Assembly: GCA_003254925.1 (NCBI GenBank)
Contig: QANZ01048088.1
Span: 1 to 64,000 of the forward strand
DNA length: 64,000 bases
Direction: 5' to 3'
Source of the DNA: Chamaecrista fasciculata
Lineage: Eukaryota > Streptophyta > Magnoliopsida > Fabales > Fabaceae
Both the position numbers and the translations under genes were made by a program. Positions within the stretch are counted from its first letter, which is position 1; each line of letters opens with the position of its first letter. Under the pieces are notes generated by a model that saw only the letters and a program-made list of their open reading frames with translations, ran no database searches and had not been told where the DNA came from. This document shows positions 10,860 through 20,782 of the stretch, one piece after another.

Positions 10860-12511
10860 CTCAACTCCTTATCAAAAAAAAACTCAACTCAACTCAATCT
10901 AATAAGTCATAATTGGGTTTGACAAATTGGCAAATGGCATATTCCATTTTTTAATGAAAAAAATATATATTACAATTATAAAATTTTCTTAAAAACTACA
11001 AATCACTTTCAAATTTACTCATAATATTCTTATAATCACTTTAAATCATAACATAAATAACATATAAGCAAAGTTTTCTTCCAAGCTGTAAAAAATAGTT
11101 CTTCTTCATCGTCAAAGAGAATAGTACTAGAATCCCATAAAAAATACAACAAGAAAATATAATAAAAGAGAGTATCATCAATTATGAGTAGTTGCGAAAA
11201 TATATGTGTAAACCCTAAAGTTTAAAACTTACATGTAAATGAGATTGATAGCAAATGTTATGTTTAGAAAGAAAGATAGACAATGAGAATTTTTACTTGA
11301 AATTATTAACTCGTGGTTTAACTCAATTCAACTCAATTAGACAATTTTGGTTAATTTTGACCGGTTAGCACTAGACACTCCTAATATTTACGTTAAATTT
11401 GAATAAATATTTTTACGAAAAAATTAAATTAATTGCAATTTTTTTCAATAACTAAATCTTATAATCTTTTTATATCTATAATTTTGTTAGGAATTCAGTT
11501 ATTAATTTCTTCAACAAAATATATATAAAAATTAAACTTTTGAGAGATTTGCTTCATGAGAAATAAAACCTTTTCATTCTATTACTCAACCTTCTCGCTC
11601 GTATCAATAACAAGTTTTGGTTGCAAATAAACAAATAAACACACTATTACTGTCTACCTTCCTAATTTTATCTGGACAATAGTTAAAAACTTTTATCTTA
11701 TGTATTCCATATTAACAACAAAGTTTTTTTTGATGAAAAAGACTTGATTATTGATAAAAGTCTACTTGATTATTAATATCATTGTGGTATTTATTTAAGA
11801 TTAAATTGCACTAAGACTCATGAATTTTGGGTTGAGGGAAGAAAACACCTCTAAATTTTAAGCTTTAACAAATAGACTTCTTGAGTTTTTTATTTTGCTT
11901 GCTGAAGATCTTTGAATTTTAAAATTTAAGAAATAGCTAGATCTCATGGGCTTTCAAGTTTCATAAATCAGGTAGATGAATTTTTTGAAAGAACTGGTCA
12001 AGAAACAAATGATCCATTTTTTTGCTACCAGCACTAAAATTCGTAAATAGCCTCACTTTTTATTTTAAAGTTTTAGGGATCTTAAGTGAATAAAACTGAA
12101 AACTCAAGGGATTTTTCGATCAAATTTTGAAACCCAATGGTTTTAAGTGAGAAAAATTAAAAACTTAAGTCAGATTTTAAAACTCAAAAATGTTTTCTAC
12201 TCCTAATATAATATTATAGAGTTTTATACAAGTTATCCTTTATTTAATTAGTTTTTTAATTTGCCTTAATTTGGTGATGGCTTATCTTGTTTGGGTCTTG
12301 TGTTAACATCAAAATAGGGCGAAACAAAGTGTCAATCACTTCCAAGTTCCAATTTTGCTTGAAGTGTTGTTTTCTCCCATCAAAGAAAATGACTCCCACA
12401 GAGGACTTTTCTTTTCTTTTGGGCCTACACACAAAGACTTGGTCGCTAGCCATTCAAGTAATTTCAAAGTCTTTGTTATTGTTTCCTCCAAATATTTTTT
12501 ATTAGTGGATA
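10860..12511. other. AT-rich intergenic DNA, weak inverted repeats
   Basis: No gene is seen. Repeated CTCAACTCAACTC occurs near 10861-10900. Between about 11805 and 12200, segments such as 'aaattttaagctttaac' and inverted counterparts with 'ctcaagggattttt' suggest a very degraded foldback element, without definable ends. Confidence 0.4.
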
Positions 12512-13332
12512 GGTCAAAAACTTATTTTGATCCCTAATGTTTATCCAAAGTTCCACTTTGGTCCCTATGTTATTTTTGTTCCGTTTTGGTCCTTAATATT
12601 TTTGAAAAGTTTCATCATTGGTCTCAAACTATTGGATATAGTCATATCTTTCTTGTTTCAAACCTGAATGTGATTAAATCAGAGATATAAGTTAAATTTG
12701 ATAAGTTCTTTCTTTGCTCACTTGGAGTACCCATTCACAAATAAGGTCAAATTGGACATGAAATCGAGCATCCAAATGAGCCGCTTGTTTTATGAACTTG
12801 GTGATATCTCTCTCGTTTCAAGTCCGAATACAACAGAATAAGAGTTACAAGTTACTCTTGACGAGTTCTTTCTTTATTTAGTTGAAAGTGTATAAACGAG
12901 GTCAAATAGTACTTCGAAAGTTAATATTGATGTTTTTACCAAACTCACTTTTTAAGTACTATTTGACCTCGTTTGCCAATGACCTCAACTGGATAGAGAA
13001 AAAACTAGTCAAGAGCAATTTGTAACTCCTATTTCGTTGCATTCAGACTTGAAACGAGAGAAATATGACCAAATTCATGAAACAAACAGCCCCTTTACAG
13101 ATTCGATTTCATGCTCAATTTGACCTTGTTTGACGATGATTCCAACCGAGCAAAGAAAGAACTCATTAAATTTAACATGTCGCTCTAATTTAATCACATT
13201 TAAGTTTAAAACGAGAGAGATATGATCATATACAATTGTTAGAGACCAATGATGAAACTTTTAAAAAATATTGAAGACCAGACCAAAACGAAAATTAGGG
13301 TAAACATTAGGGACAAAAATAAATTTTTGACC
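12512..13332. mobile_element. Foldback element, about 820 bp, long inverted arms
   Basis: It starts GGTCAAAAACTTATTTTGAT and ends in its inverse (ATAAATTTTTGACC). The arms are about 390 bp each and converge near 12930. Each arm contains copies of a module with 'agagaaagaactc', a GTTTGACGATGA-type segment and 'tttcaagt...gaatgcaac'. The 9-bp flanks (TAGTGGATA, GTTGCAATA) are not a convincing duplication. No coding region. Confidence 0.75.
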
Positions 13333-14200
13333 GTTGCAATATTGTAGCTTCTTTTCTTTCTCATCTTCTCATCCTTAACTTTTTATTAGTGGTATAATAA
13401 TCGAATAGCCTATCAAACCCATTGTCACATTAGTTCAATATTTAGTGGATCGCGATCATAATTCAGTAAATAATTAAATATATATTATGTTGTATAAAAA
13501 TTATATAATATCAACATATATAATATAGTAAATAATAAATTAATAAATATTAATACATTTAAAACATAATTATACAAGTTAATACATACATGATAACATT
13601 TAAATTTATGAAATTAAATTAGTTTATATTTTGAGCAAAAAATAATTAAATAAAGCAACACCATTTAAAGAAAAATATAAAAAAAAAATAAAACATGAAT
13701 TATTTGGACTGGTGAAACAACCCACTCTATCAATTTTCACAAGTTTGTGACCTATTCGATTAGTTTTTGGCTAATGATTTTTTTTTTAGATTTTTATTTT
13801 TGGCTAATGAATAATGATTTGCCAAAACAGTTTAATTGTTCTTTTAAATAATATATATATATATATATATATTGAAAAAAGCGTTTATTCTTTTGCTTAT
13901 CAGATACTTGCTAGTTGCTATAATGCTATCTCCTTTCTCAGACTAATCATTTGTCTTTAATTTTGATAAGGATAGGGAGGGAAGGATAATTGATTAGCCT
14001 TCAATTCTGGTTCAACTAAAAATTATGATTGGTGGTCACAAACAAACAAAAAAGATAAGGAAAGTATTAAATATTAATTTAAGTCTTTTTTATTTAAAAA
14101 TGAAATTGACTGGTTGAAATTTAGCTCTTTCTTTCTTAATTAGGAAATAATGATATATAAAAATATGTTAAAAACTTAAAATATAGGCTAAAATGAGCTT
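13333..14200. other. AT-rich stretch with (TA)n microsatellite
   Basis: I see no gene. A (TA)n tract spans about 13849-13872. The segment contains many short AT-rich repeats and nothing recognisable. Confidence 0.5.
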
Positions 14201-15520
14201 ATGAATTTAGGGACTTGCTTGTATGGAAAACTTTTAATATTTAAAGCTAGTAAAAAATTCAAATTGGTTCTAAATGTATGAGGTAGATTTCAAATTGGTC
14301 ATAATTATTTTATTTATTTCAAATTAGTTTTACATATTTTCATAATTTCTCAAATTAGTCTGAAACCTACTTTAGGGGCACGATTTGAGCTTGTTTGCTT
14401 ATGGTATCAACTGGACAGAGAAAGAACTCTTAAAGAGTTAACAAATAGTTTCAAAATCATCGCATTTGAACTCAAAACAAAATAAATATGATCAACTTAA
14501 TTTTTTTATTTTTATCGTGAAATGAGCAATGGATATGATTTTTCATCGTCTTTTGATGGCCCCAAGGATATATAAAGTACTTGTAAAAAATAATATGCAA
14601 CTCTAAAGTCGTCGCATTCAAATTTAAAACAAAAGAGATATTACTACATAACTTTTGAAATCAACATCAACAACAATAACAACGACAATTTACAGTGAAT
14701 CATAGATGTTTGGTCGATAAAGATGTCATGTTTTTCTTTCGTCAAAATTTCAAATTGATTATCTTTGCTCTATATTTTATTTTGGTTCAAAATGTTTCAA
14801 AAGTTTTAAATTAGTCTTACATAAGTTTATAATTGTTCATTTTTTGTCCCAAACTATCGAATGTTGTCATATCTCTCTCGTTACAAGTTCAAATATGACA
14901 AGTTCATAGTTATGCATTACTTTTGACAAATACTTTCTATATTCAATTAGAGTCGTCAACAAACGAAGTCAAATCAAGTCTCGAAAGTGAACTGCTTGTT
15001 TTACAATCAGACAACTAAGATTAGTTATATATTTCTCATTTCAAGTTTGAATACGATGAGTTCAAAGTTAGGGGTTACTCTTGATGAGTCTTTTTCTTTC
15101 CAATCAATACCGTCAGCAAATGAAGTCAGATCATACTTGAAAGTGGGTTTCAGACCAATTTATTAAAATTGTTTACTTTTTGATTCCAAATTCACTTTTG
15201 GACTCAATTTAACCTCATTTGCTGATGATCTTAACCGGATAGAAAAAGGTCTTGTAGCTCTAGCCTCGTTGCACTCAGATTCGAAACGAGATACGATGAA
15301 CTTCACTTGTTTGACCATGAAACTAGTTATCCACTTTTGAGACTTGATTTGAGTGTAATTTTTAACTACTCAGCTAGATAAAGAAAGTACTCATAAAAAA
15401 TAATCAATAACTTTGAACTTGTCGCATTTGGATTTGAAATGGAAGATATAAAATCAATTTGAAAGTTCTAAAATATCTTAAACAAATTTTAGAGCAAACA
15501 TATAGGACAATTTGAATATT
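14200..15520. repeat. Complex array of direct and inverted modules related to 12512-13332
   Basis: Modules of roughly 130-170 bp recur in both orientations. Each pairs a segment like 'ctggacagagaaagaactc' with 'tcgcatttgaactcaaaac' and a segment like 'acttgatttgacctcgtttg'. Recognisable copies begin near 14380, 14550, 14870, 15040, 15190 and 15350. They match the arms of the foldback element to the left. Borders and target duplications cannot be defined by eye. Confidence 0.6.
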
Positions 15521-16160
15521 GAACTTGATTTTCTTATAAAGACTTTCTCGGCCTCGTACAAAAAAAAAGAAGAAAGAAAGAATTTATTATCTGTCAGGAT
15601 GATTAATTAAATAGCAAAACCTATAAACGTTTTTGTGGGGCGTATAACTCTAGGAGCTAAAATTCTTCAAGCTCAGTCCGGCCCAAAACATTTGGGCCAT
15701 ACTCTATTCCTCTTAGTTTTATTAGGCTCACTTTTCACTATTGGATCCGCTTTTTTCATACAAAAAAATGCTTGGACTTTGTCCAATAATTATAAGTACA
15801 TATTATATAAACAAAATTGGAAAAAAAATACAAGTATGTTGATCCTTTAGCTTTTAGTTTTATAATAAACCTTACCTTTTAAATTATTTAAACAAAAAAA
15901 AAAAGATGACTGGATGAGTATATACTACATATAAATGCTATCAAAACTTACTTATTGGATTTACATATGTCCCGGGAACGGGTAGGTTCGACCTTCGAGG
16001 TCCAAAGCAAAACAAGAGAAACAAAGAAAGGACTTGACAAGACAAGAGAACTTAGATACTTGAGTAAATTGAACTATATTTTAGGGAGCTTAGATGACAA
16101 GTCAGAATTCTCTATGAGTACTTTCTTAGAGCAAGTGTGTTCCCCCTCTCTTTGAGTACC
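15521..16160. other. Unassigned AT-rich sequence
   Basis: No coding region, RNA gene or repeat border is visible. Small open frames here have no recognisable features. Confidence 0.4.
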
Positions 16161-16320
16161 TAGGAGAGTAGTCATTGATGCTCATGATGGTCACTTATGA
16201 GGGGGTTACTAATAGCCATGGTCATTCATAGAGGGATTATTGATGGTCATGATAGTTATTTATAAGGAGGTTACTAATAGCAATGATGGCCATTTATAGG
16301 GTGATTAGTGAGCGTGAAAT
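16160..16320. repeat. Short degenerate tandem repeat (about 55-bp period)
   Basis: Segments such as 'gggggttactaatagccatgg' recur near 16201, 16250 and 16270, each followed by a variant of 'atggtcatgat...ttatag'. Copies are diverged. Function unknown. Confidence 0.45.
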
Positions 16321-17024
16321 AAGAGTGGAAGGTGAAGTGAATATCTCTAGCAAGTAGGGAACGAGGGTCTGAGCTCAATAGAATACTACTTCATTTACTA
16401 AAGACTAAGCCCTTACCTTACTTATTTAGAATGATCGTGACCAAGCACGAAGAGGTCTTTACTTCAATCCTACCAAGCCACTCCCTATGACTATTCCTAA
16501 GGGAAGGAGGGAGGAGGGGCCTCCCTTCCTTCACAACATTCCTTACCTTGTCCAAGTAAGGATGTTGCGGATGCCACTTAGTTTTCCCAAAGCCCTTTGC
16601 CTCTTAGGTATCTTGTATTCCTTAACTACTTGTCTTAATTAATTATAAAAATAATAGCCATGTAGGAACATTAGGCCCACTGCACATGTATATGGAAAAG
16701 CTCTTAGCTCATGTACATGTGCATTAGGAATATGACTTATGTATCTTATCACACATTCTTTAACCTTGTTATCTTGAAGGCAAAGTGTGAGGGGGTCTTA
16801 TTGATTGAGGTGTCTAATCCTCTTCAACCTTTTCTTTAAGGCAAGATGTAAATACTTAGTGTCAGAAAGGCCTTGACACGAGATACTTTATATCAATACC
16901 GTATTAACTAAAAAATAGTGGAGATGATCCTCATTGCACTCTCCTTTATGAGAGTGAGCATTTTAAGTGGAGATACTCCCATCGCACTCTCCTTTTATGG
17001 GGGGAGAGTGAGGCGTTATATTTT

Positions 17025-17248
17025 ACTATCTGAAGGATAAATTCATTAGGCACCCTGAAGCTCTTTGCTCAGCAGGGAGATCTTAATTTACTGTCCGAGG
17101 GACGAGTTCATTGAGGCCTTGAAGCTCTTTGCTCAACATGGATGTCTTAATTTACTGTCTGAGGGATAGATTTATTGGGCACCTTAAAGCTCTTTGCTCA
17201 GCAAGGAGTATCTTAATTTACTATTCGAGGGACAGATTCATTGGGTAC
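17025..17248. repeat. Minisatellite of about 66 bp, roughly 3.5 copies, abutting LTR Y2
   Basis: Each unit contains TTAATTTACTGTC-GAGGGA, an 'attcattgggcacc' segment and GAAGCTCTTTGCTCA. Copies begin near 17030, 17085, 17150 and 17213. The last copy ends exactly where LTR Y2 starts (TGATCAGACC, 17249), so the LTR inserted into or next to the array. The sequence from 16320 to 17024 upstream has no recognised feature. Confidence 0.65.
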
Positions 17249-18050
17249 TGATCAGACCAAATCTTGCTATGTTATTTAGTTTTCTTTTACTATCTTTTAA
17301 CTATTAATTATTGAGAAAATAACCATTTAATGTGTTAAGATTTGTACAAAGGTGATGTATTGAATTAACGCTTAAAAGTACTATTTTGTAGTATTTTATC
17401 ATATTTATGAGATAAGTGCTACTAAATGGTATTCTTAGTGGTTTCAGGTCCTCATCACAGCAAAAGACAAGCATTAGAACATAACTGAATGATGGAGCAG
17501 TTAACCATGTTAAAGCCAAGCTGAACGAGCTTGCACCGTCACACTGAGCCGCCAGCGCAAGTGACGGCGCAGATGCCACATCACCAGTGCATCAGCAGAG
17601 CTTCTAGAAGACATATTTGTTTTGCGTTGTTTTGGATCAAGATATTGAGCCGCGAGAATCTCCTACAACGCATGCAACCTGAAGAGTACAAAAGTTACAA
17701 AGATTTTTCATATCTCGTATCCTTAAACTGTTTGACGAAAATCGAGGAAAATCTCGTGAGCCGTCATAGTGAGCCGGTGGCGCAGCCCCAAATCATTGCC
17801 TATAAATAGAAAGTTTTAGTCTTCATCCAAAGAGGTCAACACTAGTTGATAATACCGAAACTCTGTCCAGATTACACCTCATGGGCATGAGTAGCTAAAT
17901 TTCGATATATTAATGGAGGATTTAGAAGATATGGCTTGAGTTCATCTATGCTTTCATGGAGGAGTTCTCTGTTTTAGTTGTTGTTCTTCATCTTTAGTAT
18001 TTCTATTAAACATAGGTTCATGTTTAATTTATGAGGTATTATGAACATCC
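17249..18050 (+). mobile_element. Athila-like LTR, family Y copy 2 (3' end lost)
   Basis: The start TGATCAGACCAAATC and the following 200 bp match the start of the LTR at 18661 (TGATCAGCCCAAATA, then the TTATTTGGTCTTCTT-type segment and 'gtgctactaaatgg'). It contains a GC-rich inverted-repeat module at 17532-17571, a partial one near 17755-17790, and a TATAAATA box at 17801-17808. After about 18045 similarity to the other copies stops. A duplicated 'aaacataggttcatgtttaa' near 18010 and 18102 marks rearrangement. Confidence 0.65.
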
Positions 18051-18660
18051 GATTTTGTCCGAGCCTTTTTGTAAATAAGCATAGGTTCATATTTCTATTA
18101 AACATAGGTTCATGTTTAATTTGGGCCACTTTTGTAAATAAATAAACTTTTGGGACATTAAAAATAGATTGAGAATTTTGGGTTCACAAAGTCCTAAAAT
18201 CAAATTAGCAAAAATCACAAGAGAGAAAAATGTCAAAATAAGCATTAAGAAAGCCCTTAAAACAAATAAATAAATAAAAATAATTTAAAAAATATGTAAC
18301 TAAAATAAAAAGAAGGAAAAAAGAAATAAAACAAAAGTGGCAAGGTTTCACTACCCAAGGTTTGAACCCATGACACGTCTCCCTTTAATCCAAAGCGTAA
18401 CCATTCATTTGGGTTAGGCCCAAATTAGTGAAGTCTTGATGCACCAAATAATATTTGAAGGAAGTTTAAAATGAACTATTCATCATCTTCTTTCTCAAAT
18501 CAAGGACGCATGTGAATAGAAAAGGAAATTAATTTCAATTCAAAATTCATCCCATTTAATGCATGATTGAGTCGAATCAATTCCAATTGAAAATGGCATA
18601 GCGGCACGTGAAGGGGCTGTGCGTGATAGGGAGCGCGAGATTGAAGATGTGAAAGTTTCC
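18051..18660. other. Unassigned spacer with a tRNA B-box-like motif
   Basis: No gene. Read on the minus strand, 18352-18375 contains GGGTTCAAACCTTGGG, close to the internal Pol III B box GGTTCRANNCC. A SINE remnant is possible but no A box at proper spacing or A-rich tail is clear. Confidence 0.3.
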
Positions 18661-20059
18661 TGATCAGCCCAAATATTGACATGTTATTTGGTCTTCTTTA
18701 TACATGTTTATAATAATAATTTATTGCAAATAGACCAATTAATATATTAAGGGTTGTACCAAGGTATGGCACAATAAAGTGGATAAAATATATTATTTAG
18801 CATTTATTTATTGTATTTTATAAATAGGTGCTACTTAATAGGTTGTTCAGTGTTTCAGATATCCAAACAGGGCCTAACCAAAGGGAATTCATTTATAATT
18901 AACGAGAAAATAATAAAAAGCACAAAATTCGCTTGTGCCGTTGGCTGTGCCGCCGGCACAAGTGATGGCACACGCCTCTGAGTCAGCATGACGTTAGCAG
19001 ATAAGCTTCGGCATAAAAATCGGATGTGCCGTTGCCCGTGCCGCCAGGAATTCCGACGGCACACGCAAAGACGCGGTCTAGGTTAAGATTTGGACGACCA
19101 GGATTTAAGATATCGAGATGCTGTTGGAATATTTCGCAGAATATGCTGTGCCACCAGCCTGTGCCGCCGGCACAAGTGATGACCCAAGCCCATTTTCTTT
19201 GCTATAAATAGAGCTCGTCATTTCACCTCTCCTAACACACAAGAGAATAGAAAAAGCAGCTGAGGAGAGGCAACAACCATCAAGAAGTCTCCACCTGGGA
19301 TCTAATCAAGGTTTTGGTTATTTCTCCATGATGAGAGGCTAAACATCCTTGCTTCGCAACGGAGTATCATGAAGGAAGTCGGAGTTCATTGTTCTTCATA
19401 GTCCAGGGAGTGTTTATTATTTAGTTATGTTTATTCGTTAGTTGTTCTTAGATGAAGGTTTGATTCAAGATACAATTAGCAATAGGTTTAGATTGGTTTA
19501 ATATTTTCATAACTTATTTATTGTAATTTTTCAGAACTACGTTGTTTAATTGTTACATGAAATAAAGTTCCTCTTTCTTCACACGATAGTTTCGTTAATC
19601 GGTAGATAGAGTTATGATCTAAATTCTATCTTGTGCCATTAATCTATCATGAATGTTGTTAGTATTAATTACTATTTCTCAGGTGGCAAAACTAATTGAT
19701 CTAATAACTAATTACTCTTGAGTCTTCAAGGTAGACAATAGTATGTGGACTTAATAAGCATACCTATTTAAAAACTCTTCCGTTATCGTTTGTTGAGCAG
19801 GGACAACAGAGTTCGAGATATCTCCGTGGGATGCATCTTTATCTTTTATATTATTGTTCATATACCTATCTTCATAGTCTCACCTAAGTTCATAGATATT
19901 CATACAATTAGTAGTTATCTTTAACCACGAAGTTCCGCGAGAGATTCGACCTTGGATTAGCATCTATATTATATTTTAATATATAGTAATACTTGTGAGA
20001 CTTGAGTATTATTAATTTGATCGTTACCTACATCGGGAACCTTACGACGGGCCCCCCAA
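18661..20059 (+). mobile_element. Athila-like 5' LTR, family Y copy 1
   Basis: The LTR runs from TGATCAGCCC to about 20059, just before a tRNA-Asp-type primer binding site. The minus-strand copy at 40298-41818 matches it at both ends and through the regions 'gagaggctaaacatcct', 'ggaagtcggagttcat', GGTAGACAATAG and 'gcgagagattcgacct'. It has three GC-rich inverted-repeat modules (18934-18972, 19025-19063, 19147-19186) and a TATAAATA box at 19203-19210. The terminal CA is altered to AA here. Ty3/gypsy Athila affinity rests on the primer binding site only, since no pol is present. Confidence 0.75.
19203..19210 (+). promoter_or_regulatory. LTR promoter TATA box, family Y
   Basis: TATAAATA lies just downstream of the third GC-rich module. 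It is conserved at 17801-17808 and, on the minus strand, at 36223-36230. The equivalent in the 40298-41818 LTR (41211-41218) is mutated. Confidence 0.6.
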
Positions 20060-20066
20060 TAAAATT

Positions 20067-20078
20067 TGGCGCTGTTGC
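20067..20078 (+). other. Primer binding site (tRNA-Asp type), interrupted
   Basis: TGGCGCTGTTGC matches the first 12 positions of the Athila-type primer binding site TGGCGCCGTTGCCGGGGA, complementary to the 3' end of tRNA-Asp. The rest is found on the far side of the CACTA insertion, from 23839 as TGC-TAGGAAACTTC, where the intact copy at 40273-40290 predicts TGC-CGGGGAACTTC. The differences are C-to-T and G-to-A changes. Confidence 0.7.
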
Positions 20079-20097
20079 CACTACAAAAAAAATAGGA

Positions 20098-20530
20098 TTT
20101 TGCGACGGTTTTTTTGTGCTTTGCGACGGTTTTAACCGTCGCCAAAGTGCTTAGCGACGATTTTACCGTTGGAAGTGTCGCCAAGGATTTGGCGACGGTT
20201 TCTGGTAACCGTTGGAAGTCCCAATTATAACGGTCGCCAAATCATAGCTTTGCAACGGTTAGTAGAGCGTTGCAAAGTCAAGAATATGTGACGGTTATAA
20301 TATTCGTCGCCATATCTGACCGTTGCCAAGGTAGAATTTGCGACGATTTTATAACCGTTGCAAAGCATAATTTAGCGACGGTTATATAACCGTTGCAAAA
20401 GTACGATATGTGACGGTTATCATTACCATAGCAGAATTAAGGTTTGGCAACGGTTTTATGTCTGTCGCTAAATGGGTTTTATTTTGTAAAAATATGTTTT
20501 AGCGACAGTTTTCAAACCGTCGCTAAGTCC
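20098..20530. repeat. CACTA subterminal repeat array
   Basis: Roughly twenty copies of a 9-12-bp motif around GCGACGGTT or its inverse AACCGTCGC, with variants such as GCAACGGTT, alternate in orientation. In En/Spm-type elements such subterminal motifs bind the TnpA-like protein and are needed for excision. Identity as binding sites here is inferred. Confidence 0.75.
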
Positions 20531-20782
20531 GTGTTATTAGTTTTTTTTACTATTTTTTGCCTTTTATATTTTACAAATCCTGTTTATTCTATTTACACAA
20601 CCCAATTACTATAACTAAATCTGAACAACCAAAATAGGGCAAAAATCAAAATTCATTTATAGTAAAATAATTTGTCTCATACATAAATGAATTCAAACTA
20701 AATTTCAAAGTCTTGAAAAATAAAACATATGATTCAATTGTAACAAAATTCAAATATACATAATAAATAAATATCTATCCTA

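Noticed and set aside
13333..13341. 9-bp target duplication for the foldback element 12512-13332
   Set aside because: Flanks TAGTGGATA and GTTGCAATA match at too few positions to count.
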